This document shows, piece after piece, positions 1-7,018 of a stretch of DNA of 36,573 nt (position 1 is the stretch's first letter; the number at the start of each line of letters is the position of its first letter). The position numbers and the translations under genes are program-made. The notes beneath the pieces were generated by a model. The model ran no database searches. It saw only the letters and a program-made list of their open reading frames with translations, and was not told where the DNA came from. Source of the stretch: Bacteroidales bacterium (GTDB taxonomy: Bacteria > Bacteroidota > Bacteroidia > Bacteroidales > Marinilabiliaceae); contig JAFYCM010000087.1 in NCBI GenBank assembly GCA_017539645.1, forward strand, positions 1 to 36,573, read 5' to 3'.

Positions 1-265
1 AAACAGGGCCCCCAGTGAGCTCCAATACCGAAAAATTGTTTGGCTATTCTTAATAGCGCATGTTTGTAAAATGTGTTCATATCTCAAACTTGTCTCAACA
101 AGCATGTGTTAACTATCTCTTTCCATAAAAAGCGGGGCAATTGTAGAAATATTTATTCGTTTTTGTCTCATAAAGGCCCTTTTTTGTTAATAGGTAATTA
201 TACTCATGTAGGTGTAATAAATTGTGGTTCAGTGTGTTCGTGTTTTGAGTGCAAGGAGCTAGGAA

Positions 266-293
266 ATTGAAAGTTGAAAGTTGAAAATTGAAA
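266..293. repeat. Heptad array, four 7-bp units
   Basis: Four back-to-back 7-bp units of the form ATTGAAA or GTTGAAA. The same units, in the same 7-bp phase, occur after the Fic gene at 1533-1574. Related arrays with different unit sequences lie at 10062-10152, 23057-23112 and 32799-32847. Confidence 0.85.
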
Positions 294-400
294 TTCTCGC
301 ACAGATGACACAGAAAAAAAGGATTAATGTAGGGTCGTCACATTGTGGCGTCTCACAATATCAGGCGCAAATAATTTGGTACACGTAGAGACGGAGCGCG
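266..400. repeat. Direct repeat flanking the Fic gene, left copy
   Basis: This ~135-bp segment recurs at 1547-1680 in the same orientation with about eight mismatches and one base less in an A-run. It contains four heptad units, the word TCGCACAGATGACAC, an imperfect inverted repeat around the motif CACATTGTGG, and the first part of the large palindrome. The two copies bracket the Fic gene and its promoter. Confidence 0.9.
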
Positions 401-412
401 CTCCGTCTCTAC
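385..412. repeat. Perfect 28-bp palindrome, copy 1
   Basis: The arm GTAGAGACGGAGCG is followed directly by its exact reverse complement, with no loop. The same palindrome occurs at 535-564 and 2137-2166, and half of it at 1665-1680. As RNA it would form a long hairpin. It has no T-run, so it is not a classic terminator; an interspersed REP-like repeat is the better reading. Confidence 0.9.
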
Positions 413-452
413 AATGAAAAACAATATCCACGTTTAGCCGAATTTGAAATTT

Positions 453-478
453 CCTATCGAACGAATATGTTACATGTA
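453..478. repeat. 26-bp repeat shared with 2115-2140
   Basis: This stretch matches 2115-2140 with three mismatches and ends in ATATGTTACATGTA in both places. Here it runs into a perfect 12-bp palindrome, GTTACATGTAAC, at 469-480. In the other copy it is joined directly to the large palindrome. This suggests that the divergent spacer upstream of tatD and the Fic upstream region share an origin. Confidence 0.7.
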
Positions 479-534
479 ACATTTAGCGTAGTCGTTCGGG
501 ATATTTATATACATGTTTCGGGATAGGTTTGTGC

Positions 535-564
535 TGTAGAGACGGAGCGCGCTCCGTCTCTACA
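535..564. repeat. Perfect 30-bp palindrome, copy 2
   Basis: Same element as 385-412, here perfect over 30 bp because flanking T and A also pair. It lies about 40 bp upstream of the -33 box of the Fic promoter, so it is outside the predicted transcript. Confidence 0.9.
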
Positions 565-600
565 ATACAAAAACAAAATCAGCCGCCCATCAATCAGAAA

Positions 601-631
601 TTTGCCGTTACCGGCAAAAAAGATATGTTTG
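601..631 (+). promoter_or_regulatory. Bacteroidetes-type promoter with an overlapping inverted repeat
   Basis: TTTG at 601-604, a 19-bp spacer, then TATGTTTG at 624-631. This matches the Bacteroidetes primary sigma-factor consensus TTTG-N19-TAnnTTTG exactly, and predicts a start of transcription near 638 with a leader of about 28 nt before the ATG at 666. The perfect inverted repeat TTTGCCG (601-607), TTAC, CGGCAAA (612-618) covers the -33 box. A repressor bound there would block the promoter. The Fic protein has its own helix-turn-helix, so autoregulation is a reasonable guess but not shown. Confidence 0.7.
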
Positions 632-665
632 TATAGCATTTTTGCGAACAAAACTTGCCGATAAC

Positions 666-1544
666 ATGGAATACATATCAGTAACTCAATTTGCCGAGAA
701 ATATGGTATAAGCGAGCGCACAGCCCGTAACTATTGCGCTGTAGGCAAAATAGAAGGCGCGTTTCTTACGGGTAAGACATGGAATATCCCTGCAGACGCA
801 GTGCTGCCGCGCAAGAGCAACCAAAAAATTACGCCGCTTCTGCGTCGACTCATCGAAGAGAAGGAGACAAAGCTAAAGGGCGGCATATATCACCGTACGC
901 AAATTGACCTTACCTATAACTCAAATCACATTGAAGGCAGTAGATTAACAAAGGAGCAGACACGTTATATATTCGAAACTAACACGCTTGGCATAACTAC
1001 CGAAAACACGCGAATAGATGACATTCTGGAGACGGTAAACCACTTCCGCTGCATAGACTATGTTATCGATCATGCCCTTGAAAAGATTACCGAGCTGCAC
1101 ATCAAACAGTTGCATAAACAACTAAAGAATAACACTTCCGACAGTCAGAAATCGTGGTTTGCTGTGGGCGATTATAAACGGTTGGCTAACGAAGTGGGCG
1201 GCGAGGAGACTGTTTCGCCTTCTGATGTGCACAAGCAAATGAAAACGCTGCTTGCAAAATATTACAGCCACCCTGCTTCACTCGATGACATCCTTGATTT
1301 TCACGTTCAATTTGAGCGCATCCACCCTTTCCAAGATGGCAACGGGCGCGTAGGTCGCTTGGTGATGTTTTGGCAATGCTTGCAATCTGGCGTTGTGCCA
1401 TTCATCATTTCTGACGATTTGCGATTGTTCTACTATCGCGGCATACAAAATTGGGGCAGAATAAATGGCTTCTTGACGGATACTTGCCTCACTGCACAAG
1501 ATAATTACAAGCAGGTGTTAGAGTACTTCAAAATTGAGAATTGA
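666..1544 (+). CDS. Fic-family protein (probable AMP-transferase) with N-terminal HTH
   Basis: Fic proteins transfer a nucleotide moiety, usually AMP, onto target proteins. The Fic core motif HPFQDGNGRVGR is intact at about residues 220-231, with the catalytic His and the phosphate-binding loop. Residues 86-91 (SNHIEG) fit the inhibitory motif S/T-x-x-x-E-G/N, which sits before the Fic core as in class II Fic proteins, so the enzyme is probably self-inhibited. Residues 1-45 look like a MerR/excisionase-type helix-turn-helix with the typical 'TGKTW' wing. I chose the ATG at 666 (292 aa). A TTG at 642 would add eight residues but lies only a few bases from the predicted transcription start. The last residues (KIEN) and the stop codon are encoded by the heptad array that continues downstream. 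The actual target is unknown. Confidence 0.9.
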   Translation: MEYISVTQFAEKYGISERTARNYCAVGKIEGAFLTGKTWNIPADAVLPRKSNQKITPLLRRLIEEKETKLKGGIYHRTQIDLTYNSNHIEGSRLTKEQTRYIFETNTLGITTENTRIDDILETVNHFRCIDYVIDHALEKITELHIKQLHKQLKNNTSDSQKSWFAVGDYKRLANEVGGEETVSPSDVHKQMKTLLAKYYSHPASLDDILDFHVQFERIHPFQDGNGRVGRLVMFWQCLQSGVVPFIISDDLRLFYYRGIQNWGRINGFLTDTCLTAQDNYKQVLEYFKIEN

Positions 1545-1574
1545 GAATTGAAAATTGAAAGTTGAAAATTGAAA
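1533..1574. repeat. Heptad array, six units, overlapping the end of the Fic gene
   Basis: Six contiguous 7-bp units (ATTGAGA, ATTGAAA, GTTGAAA types). The Fic stop codon TGA (1542-1544) lies inside the second unit, so the array supplies the protein's C-terminal residues. It continues into the right copy of the 135-bp direct repeat. Confidence 0.85.
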
Positions 1575-1680
1575 TTCTCGCACAGATGACACAGAAAAAA
1601 GGATTAATGTAGGGACGTCACATTGTGGCGTCTCACAATATCAAGCGCAGATAATTTAGTTCATGTAGAGACGGAGCGCG
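1547..1680. repeat. Direct repeat flanking the Fic gene, right copy
   Basis: Aligns with 266-400. It stops in the middle of the large palindrome: only GTAGAGACGGAGCGCG (1665-1680) is present, and the sequence then changes to what reads on the minus strand as the start of a HEPN-type gene. The boundary at 1680/1681 is therefore a recombination or insertion junction. Confidence 0.85.
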
Positions 1681-1712
1681 ATACGGCTCTCTTCGTCCAA
1701 TTCTTCTTTCAT
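1656..1712 (-). pseudogene. 5' stub of a probable HEPN-domain gene, cut off by a repeat
   Basis: On the minus strand an ATG at 1712-1710 overlaps the stop of the nucleotidyltransferase gene as ATGA, the usual arrangement of MNT/HEPN pairs. It encodes MKEELDEESRIA, which resembles the start of small HEPN proteins. The frame then runs into the half palindrome of the direct repeat and ends at a TAA (1658-1656) after 18 codons. A HEPN protein needs over 100 residues and its conserved Rx4-6H motif, so this is a remnant. Assignment to HEPN rests on gene order, the overlap and a dozen residues. Confidence 0.5.
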
Positions 1713-2023
1713 ATCACCACTCCTTCGTTCATTACGTTGATGTAAAATGGAGTTTTGAAAGGTCGATTCTCCCACTCTTTACGCGGCATAATCATAGGAC
1801 TAATCACTATGCCCGACGACAATTCTATATCGTAGAGTTTGTCAGTCAATGCGTCTTCTTGCTTGCCATCGCGTTTGTCACAATCGAGCAAAATGAGGAT
1901 GTCTATATCGCTATCTTCACGAGCTTCGCCTCGAGCCTCAGAGCCATATAGAATGACAGTCGCAGATGGTGCTATATGCTTAACTGTCTGACTTATTTGG
2001 TTTACAATGTCATTTCTACTCAT
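1709..2023 (-). CDS. MNT-type minimal nucleotidyltransferase (MntA-like antitoxin)
   Basis: A 104-residue protein built on the minimal nucleotidyltransferase fold. It carries the signature G-S-x-x-R-G followed by S-D-I-D-I, with the two metal-binding aspartates. Proteins of this kind form two-gene toxin-antitoxin pairs with HEPN ribonucleases, which they silence by adding AMP to the toxin. The partner here is reduced to a stub at 1656-1712, so this looks like an orphan antitoxin. I prefer the ATG at 2023, which gives the usual short N-terminus; an ATG at 2038 would add five residues. The gene converges on the Fic gene and is divergent from tatD. Confidence 0.8.
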   Translation of the reverse strand: MSRNDIVNQISQTVKHIAPSATVILYGSEARGEAREDSDIDILILLDCDKRDGKQEDALTDKLYDIELSSGIVISPMIMPRKEWENRPFKTPFYINVMNEGVVI

Positions 2024-2114
2024 TTCTCTTGCATGCAATAAGTACGAAATTAGCGATATTTATGAAAACACCTTCATTTTTGCGGATTTGATATGTTTCG
2101 GCGGTTTGCAAATG

Positions 2115-2166
2115 CCTATCAAACAGATATGTTACATGTAGAGACGGAGCGCGCTCCGTCTCTACA
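2115..2166. repeat. Palindrome copy 3 with attached 26-bp repeat
   Basis: Positions 2137-2166 are a perfect 30-bp copy of the palindrome at 535-564. It is preceded by a 26-bp stretch matching 453-478. The element sits in the divergent spacer between the nucleotidyltransferase and tatD genes. Nothing else in 2024-2295 looks like a gene. Confidence 0.85.
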
Positions 2167-2265
2167 ATACAACATAATCTGTGATCAAAATCAGACAGGG
2201 GATTAATTAGCATGATATTTAACAATTCTTCACTTTCCGTGTAGTGTGCAAACGTTTTCATAAGC

Positions 2266-2273
2266 TAATTTTG
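2266..2273 (+). promoter_or_regulatory. Possible -7 box for tatD
   Basis: TAATTTTG matches the Bacteroidetes -7 consensus TAnnTTTG and lies 22 bp before the tatD ATG, giving a short leader. No TTTG is found at the expected -33 distance, so the promoter is only half supported. Confidence 0.4.
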
Positions 2274-2295
2274 GCACCGTAGTTCCCTTATAATC

Positions 2296-3066
2296 ATGAT
2301 TGATACTCATACTCACCTTTTCGTTGAACAATTCGACGATGACCGTAGCGAGGTTATAGCGCGAGCCAAGCAAGCTGGCGTTGAGTGTACTATCCAGCCA
2401 AATGTCAGTGTGGAATCGCTTGAGAGATTGGCTGCTCTGTGCGATGCAGAACCCGCGTTTTGTCGTCCGCTCTATGGCTTGCACCCGACAGACCTAACGG
2501 AGAATTACATGGCCGAACTCGAAGCCATCTTCCGCTTTGCCGATGAGCGTGGCGACATGATAGGCGTGGGCGAGATTGGACTCGATTTCTATTGGGATAA
2601 GTCGCTTGCCGCGCAGCAGATTGACGCTTTCCGTCGTCAGATTGACATAAGTATTGAACGCCAATTGCCAATGTCGATTCATGTCCGAGAGGCTTTCGCG
2701 ACGCTTTGGGAAGTATTGTCGGATTACGACCCAGAAAAACTCGTAGGCTCGCTGCACTGCTTTTCGGGCACTGCCGACGATGCGCAACTGCTCGTAGATA
2801 AATATCCAAACTTGATGATTGGACTAAATGGTTCGCATACATATAAGAAATCCATTACGCCCGAAATACTCAGCATCGTACCTATAAATAGAATACTCCT
2901 CGAAACCGACGCACCATACTTAGCTCCGATACCCAACAGAGGAAAGCGCAACGAACCTGCATACGTACGTTTAGTTGCAGAACACATCGCAAATTTGCTC
3001 AACACCACAACCGACGAAATAGAAAGGGTTACAACAGACAACGCAAAGCGTCTTTTTAGATTATAA
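2296..3066 (+). CDS. tatD: TatD-family metal-dependent hydrolase/DNase
   Basis: A 256-residue TIM-barrel hydrolase of the TatD family, cytoplasmic, with deoxyribonuclease activity in characterised members. All metal ligands are visible: H5 and H7 in the opening D-T-H-T-H, E93 in GEIGLDFY, H129, H154 in SLHCFSG and D205 in ETDAPYLAP. Length and motif order are normal for the family. It reads rightward and ends only 10 bp before the first pectinase gene. Some read-through into the hydrolase block is possible, but TatD is a housekeeping protein with no known role in polysaccharide use. Confidence 0.93.
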   Translation: MIDTHTHLFVEQFDDDRSEVIARAKQAGVECTIQPNVSVESLERLAALCDAEPAFCRPLYGLHPTDLTENYMAELEAIFRFADERGDMIGVGEIGLDFYWDKSLAAQQIDAFRRQIDISIERQLPMSIHVREAFATLWEVLSDYDPEKLVGSLHCFSGTADDAQLLVDKYPNLMIGLNGSHTYKKSITPEILSIVPINRILLETDAPYLAPIPNRGKRNEPAYVRLVAEHIANLLNTTTDEIERVTTDNAKRLFRL

Positions 3067-3076
3067 TAAACATTTT

Positions 3077-6000
3077 ATGAAAAAGGTTTTTGTATACATA
3101 TCCATACTCGCGGCTTGCATAACAACAAAAGCACAAGACAAGGTGACGCACGACGCGATGCAAAAAATTTACGACGAAGTGCGCACGCCATATAAATATG
3201 GTATGGTGATAGTGCCGCAGGACAATGGGCACAAGATTGACTGCCCGACAGTCTTCCGCAAAGACGGACGTTGGTATATGACATACGTATGCTACAACGG
3301 GCATGGCGGCACCGACGGGCGAGGCTACGAGACGTGGATTGCTACGAGCGACGACCTCTTGCATTGGCAAACTGAAGGACGCGTGCTCGAATACTCCAAC
3401 GACACAGCCTCGTGGGATGCCAACCAACGCGGCGGTTTCCCGGCTCTCATAGATATGAATTGGGGCGGAAGCTACGAAATTGGCACCTACAAGGGCAAAC
3501 ATTACATGACCTACATAGGCGGCCACGGCAAAGGCTACGAGGCTGTGTACGAGCCACTTTCGATAGGAGTAGCTACTACAAACGATAATATCACAAAACC
3601 TTGGAGCGCAGCCATCAAGCCACTCATGCGCTACGACGATAAAGATGCGCAGTGGTGGGAACGCCTCACGCAATACAAAAGCACCATATACAGCATCGAC
3701 AAAAAGATATTTGGCTATCCGTATATGATGTTCTACAACGCAGGCGGCAAAGACGCTACGCACCCCAAAGGCGAACGCATAGGCATAGCGCTGAGCAAAG
3801 ACATGAAGAAGTGGAAACGCTACAACGGCAACCCCGTTTTTGCCCACGACACCGATGGCACTATCACTGGCGATGCTCAAATAGTAAAGATGGACAATCT
3901 ATGGGTGATGTTCTACTTCTCGGCATTCAACCCCGAGCGCGAATACAATGCATATAACACATTTGCCGTCAGCCGCGACCTTGTGCATTGGCAAGATTGG
4001 GACGGCGAAGACCTTATCTATCCGTCGAAACCATACGACGAGATGTTTGCCCACAAAAGCTATGTGGTGAAGTGGCAGGGCGTGGTTTACCATTTCTACT
4101 GCGCGGTGAACAATTCGGAGCAGCGCGGAATAGCCGTAGCTACAAGTAAACACATGGGACAAAGCGAATTGCACTTCGTTGCGCCCGATGCCAAGGGTCA
4201 CAGAACAACTCAGAGCCTCAACGACGATTGGCAGATTGAGTTTGGCGGTAAAAAATTCTCACACTCCATACCCATAAACCTCGACGACTACTACGGTGCA
4301 CGTCAGCTTGTGCACGGCAATCTGCACGGCGAAGCTACATTCACGAAGCATTTCGTTGCTCCCGATAAAGGCGAGAAAGAATATTTTCTAAATATCGAAG
4401 GCATAGGTACTTACGCAGACATTACGCTCAACGGCATACATATAGGTAAGTATGATGTAGGCCGACTGACTAAGGTTGTAGATATTACAAACGCAGTGAA
4501 GAAAGACGCAGAAAATGAGCTCGTTATACATGTGTCGCATCCATCGGGAATAACAGATATGCCATGGGTATGCGGCGGTTGCAGTTCGGAATGGGGCTAC
4601 AGCGAAGGCTCGCAGCCGTTTGGCATCTTCCGCCCAATAACTCTTGAAATCACCGACAAAGTGCGCATTGAACCATTTGGCGTTCACGCATGGAGCAACG
4701 CACTGACTGATAGCATATTTATAAATACAGAAATAAAAAACTACGACAGCGAAGAGGCGACATTTAGCCTCATAAATAAGCTCTGCGATAAGAGCGGCAA
4801 ACAGGTCGTTCGACTTACGGAGAACGTAATGCTCAAGGCTGGCGAAACGAAGACTATTCATCAGTGTGCACGCGTTGAAAATGTGCATCTGTGGAGCGTT
4901 GAGAATCCATATTTATATAATGTAAATACCATAATAAAACGCAACGGCAAAGCCACCGAGAGCACCAACACAGCCTTCGGATTCCGCACCATAAGTTGGC
5001 CAAAGACACGCAACGACGGCGACAAACGTTTCATACTCAACGGCAAGCCAACATTCATAAATGGCGTTTGCGAATACGAACACGAGTTTGGGCAAAGTCA
5101 CGCGTTTAGCAACGAACAGATAAAAGCGCGTATCAAAGAGACCATCAGCGCAGGCTTCAACGCCTTTCGCGATGCGCATCAACCACATAACTTACTATAT
5201 GGCAAGTTGATAGAAGAGAATGGATTACTTTGGTGGCCACAGTTTTCGGCGCACATCTGGTACGACACGCCGGCATTCCGCGAGAGCTTCAAACGCCACT
5301 TGCGCCAATGGATCAAGGAGCGCCGCAACTCGCCAAGCGTCATTCTTTGGGGCTTGCAGAACGAGAGCACACTTCCTCCCGACTTTGCCCGCGAATGCAC
5401 CGAGATAATTCGTGAAATGGATCCAACGTGCGGCAGTCAGCGCTTAGTAACAACTTGCAACGGCGGCGAAGGGTCGGACTGGAACGTGGTGCAGAACTGG
5501 AGCGGCACGTATGGCGGCAACATAGATAACTACGGCAACGAACTGAAAGACGATGCTCAGCTACTCAACGGCGAATATGGCGCGTGGCGAACTGTTGGCA
5601 ACCACACTGGCAATGGCTACACCGAAGAGAAGTTTTGCGACATACTTAGCAAGAAAATCGACCTTGCAGAGAGCGTTCGTGATAGCGTTTGCGGTCAGTT
5701 TCAGTGGTTACTTGTCAGCCACGACAACCCCGGTCGTAAGCAACCCGACGAAGGTTTACGCCGAATAGACAAGGTTGGACCTTTCAACCACAAAGGCATT
5801 TTCAGCATCTGGGAGCAGCCGACCGACGCTTTTTATATGTATAAAAGTAAGTACGTATCGGCTGATAGAGAGCCGTTTGTATATCGAACAAAATCAGGTA
5901 TCGTCTATACCAATTGTCCACAGACAAGAGTCCGTCTGAAAGGCAATGTGGAATACATCGACGGACTTTTAGAAGGCAATGTGGTTTGTACCTACAAACG

Positions 6001-7018
6001 TCTCACCGCTGGTGAACTAACCGATGATGACCTTCTTCAACCCAAGAGTGGTGTTGCCTACACACATCGCATTAATTGCGGTGGCGACCGATACACGGAC
6101 GCGTGGGGTAATGAGTGGACTGCCGATGATAGTCTTATTTGTCACTCTTGGGCTAACGATTTTGATGGCATGAATGCCTACAGCGCAAGTCAGACTGCCG
6201 ACTACGATATGCCAGTCTTGCCACTTTTTCAGACCTCGCGCTATGGTCGGCACAGAATGAGCTACAAAGTCGCAGCACCCAAGGGTACTTATCGCGTTGA
6301 GCTATATTTTGTAGAGCCATGGTATGGCAATGGAAGTGGCGAAAAAGCCGACTACGAAGGCTGGCGAACGTTTAGTGTCGCAATAAACGGAAACATCGTG
6401 GTACGTAATCTTGACATTTGGGCGCAAGCTCATTATGGCAAACCATATAAACGTGTCGTTGAAATAGTCAACGAACAAGATAGCATAGAAATATCATTCC
6501 CAGAAGTGCGTAGCGGACAGGCTATTATTAGTGCTATAGCCATTGCTCGCATGCCAGAGACTCCTGGTGGTTGGTGGCAAAACCTTGATAAACTCGAGCG
6601 TATAGGAAAGCAGTCTATCGAGTATGGTTTCTGGCACATTGCCGAAAATGACACCATTACCAAAATGCCCGACAATCTGTTGCCACCACGTGCCGACAAC
6701 TCGCTTAAAGTGAGTGGTAAGAAAACTCGGAAAGGTATGCAATGGACCTTTACCGTAGGCGTAGCTAAAATCTATGCCATTCGTTGGCGTTATCACAATG
6801 CTGAGGCTCCGCGCAAGTTGCATGTAACGTTGTCAGACCAAAATGGCGTTATCTACAAAGACGACGATGTAAGTTTCCTACAGACGCAAAAGAAAATCAC
6901 CAAGCGCAAGATGACGAGCATAACCACCGGAAACTTCATAAACGCTGGCACTTACACGCTTACGCTCACAGGCGAAGGCATTCAGAAAATGACATTTGAC
7001 GAACTAACAATAGAATGA
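3077..7018 (+). CDS. Two-module hydrolase: GH137-like beta-propeller plus GH2 beta-glucuronidase type, with malectin-like domain
   Basis: A 1313-residue secreted enzyme. A signal peptide ends at A-Q (residues 19-20). Residues 25-370 form a five-bladed propeller-like region with repeated strands such as CPTVFRKDGRWYMTY; E159 and E233 are candidate catalytic acids. A GH2 enzyme follows: sugar-binding domain (about 378-525), Ig-like domain (530-640), and TIM barrel from 650 with acid/base E763 in WGLQNES and nucleophile E833 in LLNGEYG. A malectin-like carbohydrate-binding domain lies near 1000-1160. This architecture is that of B. thetaiotaomicron BT0996 (from memory), which joins a beta-L-arabinofuranosidase (GH137) to a beta-D-glucuronidase (GH2) for RG-II side chains B and A. 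Activities here are inferred from that likeness. The stop codon overlaps the next ATG (ATGA), so translation is probably coupled. Confidence 0.8.
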   Translation: MKKVFVYISILAACITTKAQDKVTHDAMQKIYDEVRTPYKYGMVIVPQDNGHKIDCPTVFRKDGRWYMTYVCYNGHGGTDGRGYETWIATSDDLLHWQTEGRVLEYSNDTASWDANQRGGFPALIDMNWGGSYEIGTYKGKHYMTYIGGHGKGYEAVYEPLSIGVATTNDNITKPWSAAIKPLMRYDDKDAQWWERLTQYKSTIYSIDKKIFGYPYMMFYNAGGKDATHPKGERIGIALSKDMKKWKRYNGNPVFAHDTDGTITGDAQIVKMDNLWVMFYFSAFNPEREYNAYNTFAVSRDLVHWQDWDGEDLIYPSKPYDEMFAHKSYVVKWQGVVYHFYCAVNNSEQRGIAVATSKHMGQSELHFVAPDAKGHRTTQSLNDDWQIEFGGKKFSHSIPINLDDYYGARQLVHGNLHGEATFTKHFVAPDKGEKEYFLNIEGIGTYADITLNGIHIGKYDVGRLTKVVDITNAVKKDAENELVIHVSHPSGITDMPWVCGGCSSEWGYSEGSQPFGIFRPITLEITDKVRIEPFGVHAWSNALTDSIFINTEIKNYDSEEATFSLINKLCDKSGKQVVRLTENVMLKAGETKTIHQCARVENVHLWSVENPYLYNVNTIIKRNGKATESTNTAFGFRTISWPKTRNDGDKRFILNGKPTFINGVCEYEHEFGQSHAFSNEQIKARIKETISAGFNAFRDAHQPHNLLYGKLIEENGLLWWPQFSAHIWYDTPAFRESFKRHLRQWIKERRNSPSVILWGLQNESTLPPDFARECTEIIREMDPTCGSQRLVTTCNGGEGSDWNVVQNWSGTYGGNIDNYGNELKDDAQLLNGEYGAWRTVGNHTGNGYTEEKFCDILSKKIDLAESVRDSVCGQFQWLLVSHDNPGRKQPDEGLRRIDKVGPFNHKGIFSIWEQPTDAFYMYKSKYVSADREPFVYRTKSGIVYTNCPQTRVRLKGNVEYIDGLLEGNVVCTYKRLTAGELTDDDLLQPKSGVAYTHRINCGGDRYTDAWGNEWTADDSLICHSWANDFDGMNAYSASQTADYDMPVLPLFQTSRYGRHRMSYKVAAPKGTYRVELYFVEPWYGNGSGEKADYEGWRTFSVAINGNIVVRNLDIWAQAHYGKPYKRVVEIVNEQDSIEISFPEVRSGQAIISAIAIARMPETPGGWWQNLDKLERIGKQSIEYGFWHIAENDTITKMPDNLLPPRADNSLKVSGKKTRKGMQWTFTVGVAKIYAIRWRYHNAEAPRKLHVTLSDQNGVIYKDDDVSFLQTQKKITKRKMTSITTGNFINAGTYTLTLTGEGIQKMTFDELTIE

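Larger units (their letters stand above)
1..641. other. Left intergenic region, repeat-rich, no convincing gene
   Basis: No open frame here looks like a real protein. One frame entering from the left edge stays open to a TAA at about 51-53 and could be the last residues of a gene that starts outside the window, but it is too short to judge. The rest holds a heptad array, one copy of a ~135-bp direct repeat, two copies of a perfect palindrome, a 12-bp palindrome at 469-480 and the promoter of the Fic gene. These are listed separately. Confidence 0.6.

Noticed and set aside
2-112. Frames open from the left window edge (to about 53 and to 112)
   Set aside because: Too short to tell a gene end from chance. 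The frame ending at 53 reads more protein-like, but there is no motif.
73-270. 65-codon frame starting with GTG
   Set aside because: Composition does not look like a conserved protein, it has no neighbours in phase, and its end runs into the heptad repeat.
266-400. CRISPR or integron attC reading of the flanking repeats
   Set aside because: There are only two long copies far apart, no regular spacers, no cas genes and no integrase in the window.
2016-2261. 81-codon minus-strand frame in the divergent spacer
   Set aside because: It runs through the large palindrome and overlaps the nucleotidyltransferase start; no recognisable domain.
3056-3880. Long minus-strand frames opposite the hydrolase genes (for example 3056-3880, 8062-9117, 9184-10056 and 11650-12429)
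   Set aside because: They lie opposite genes with intact catalytic motifs, have Val/Ala/His-rich shadow composition and no motifs.
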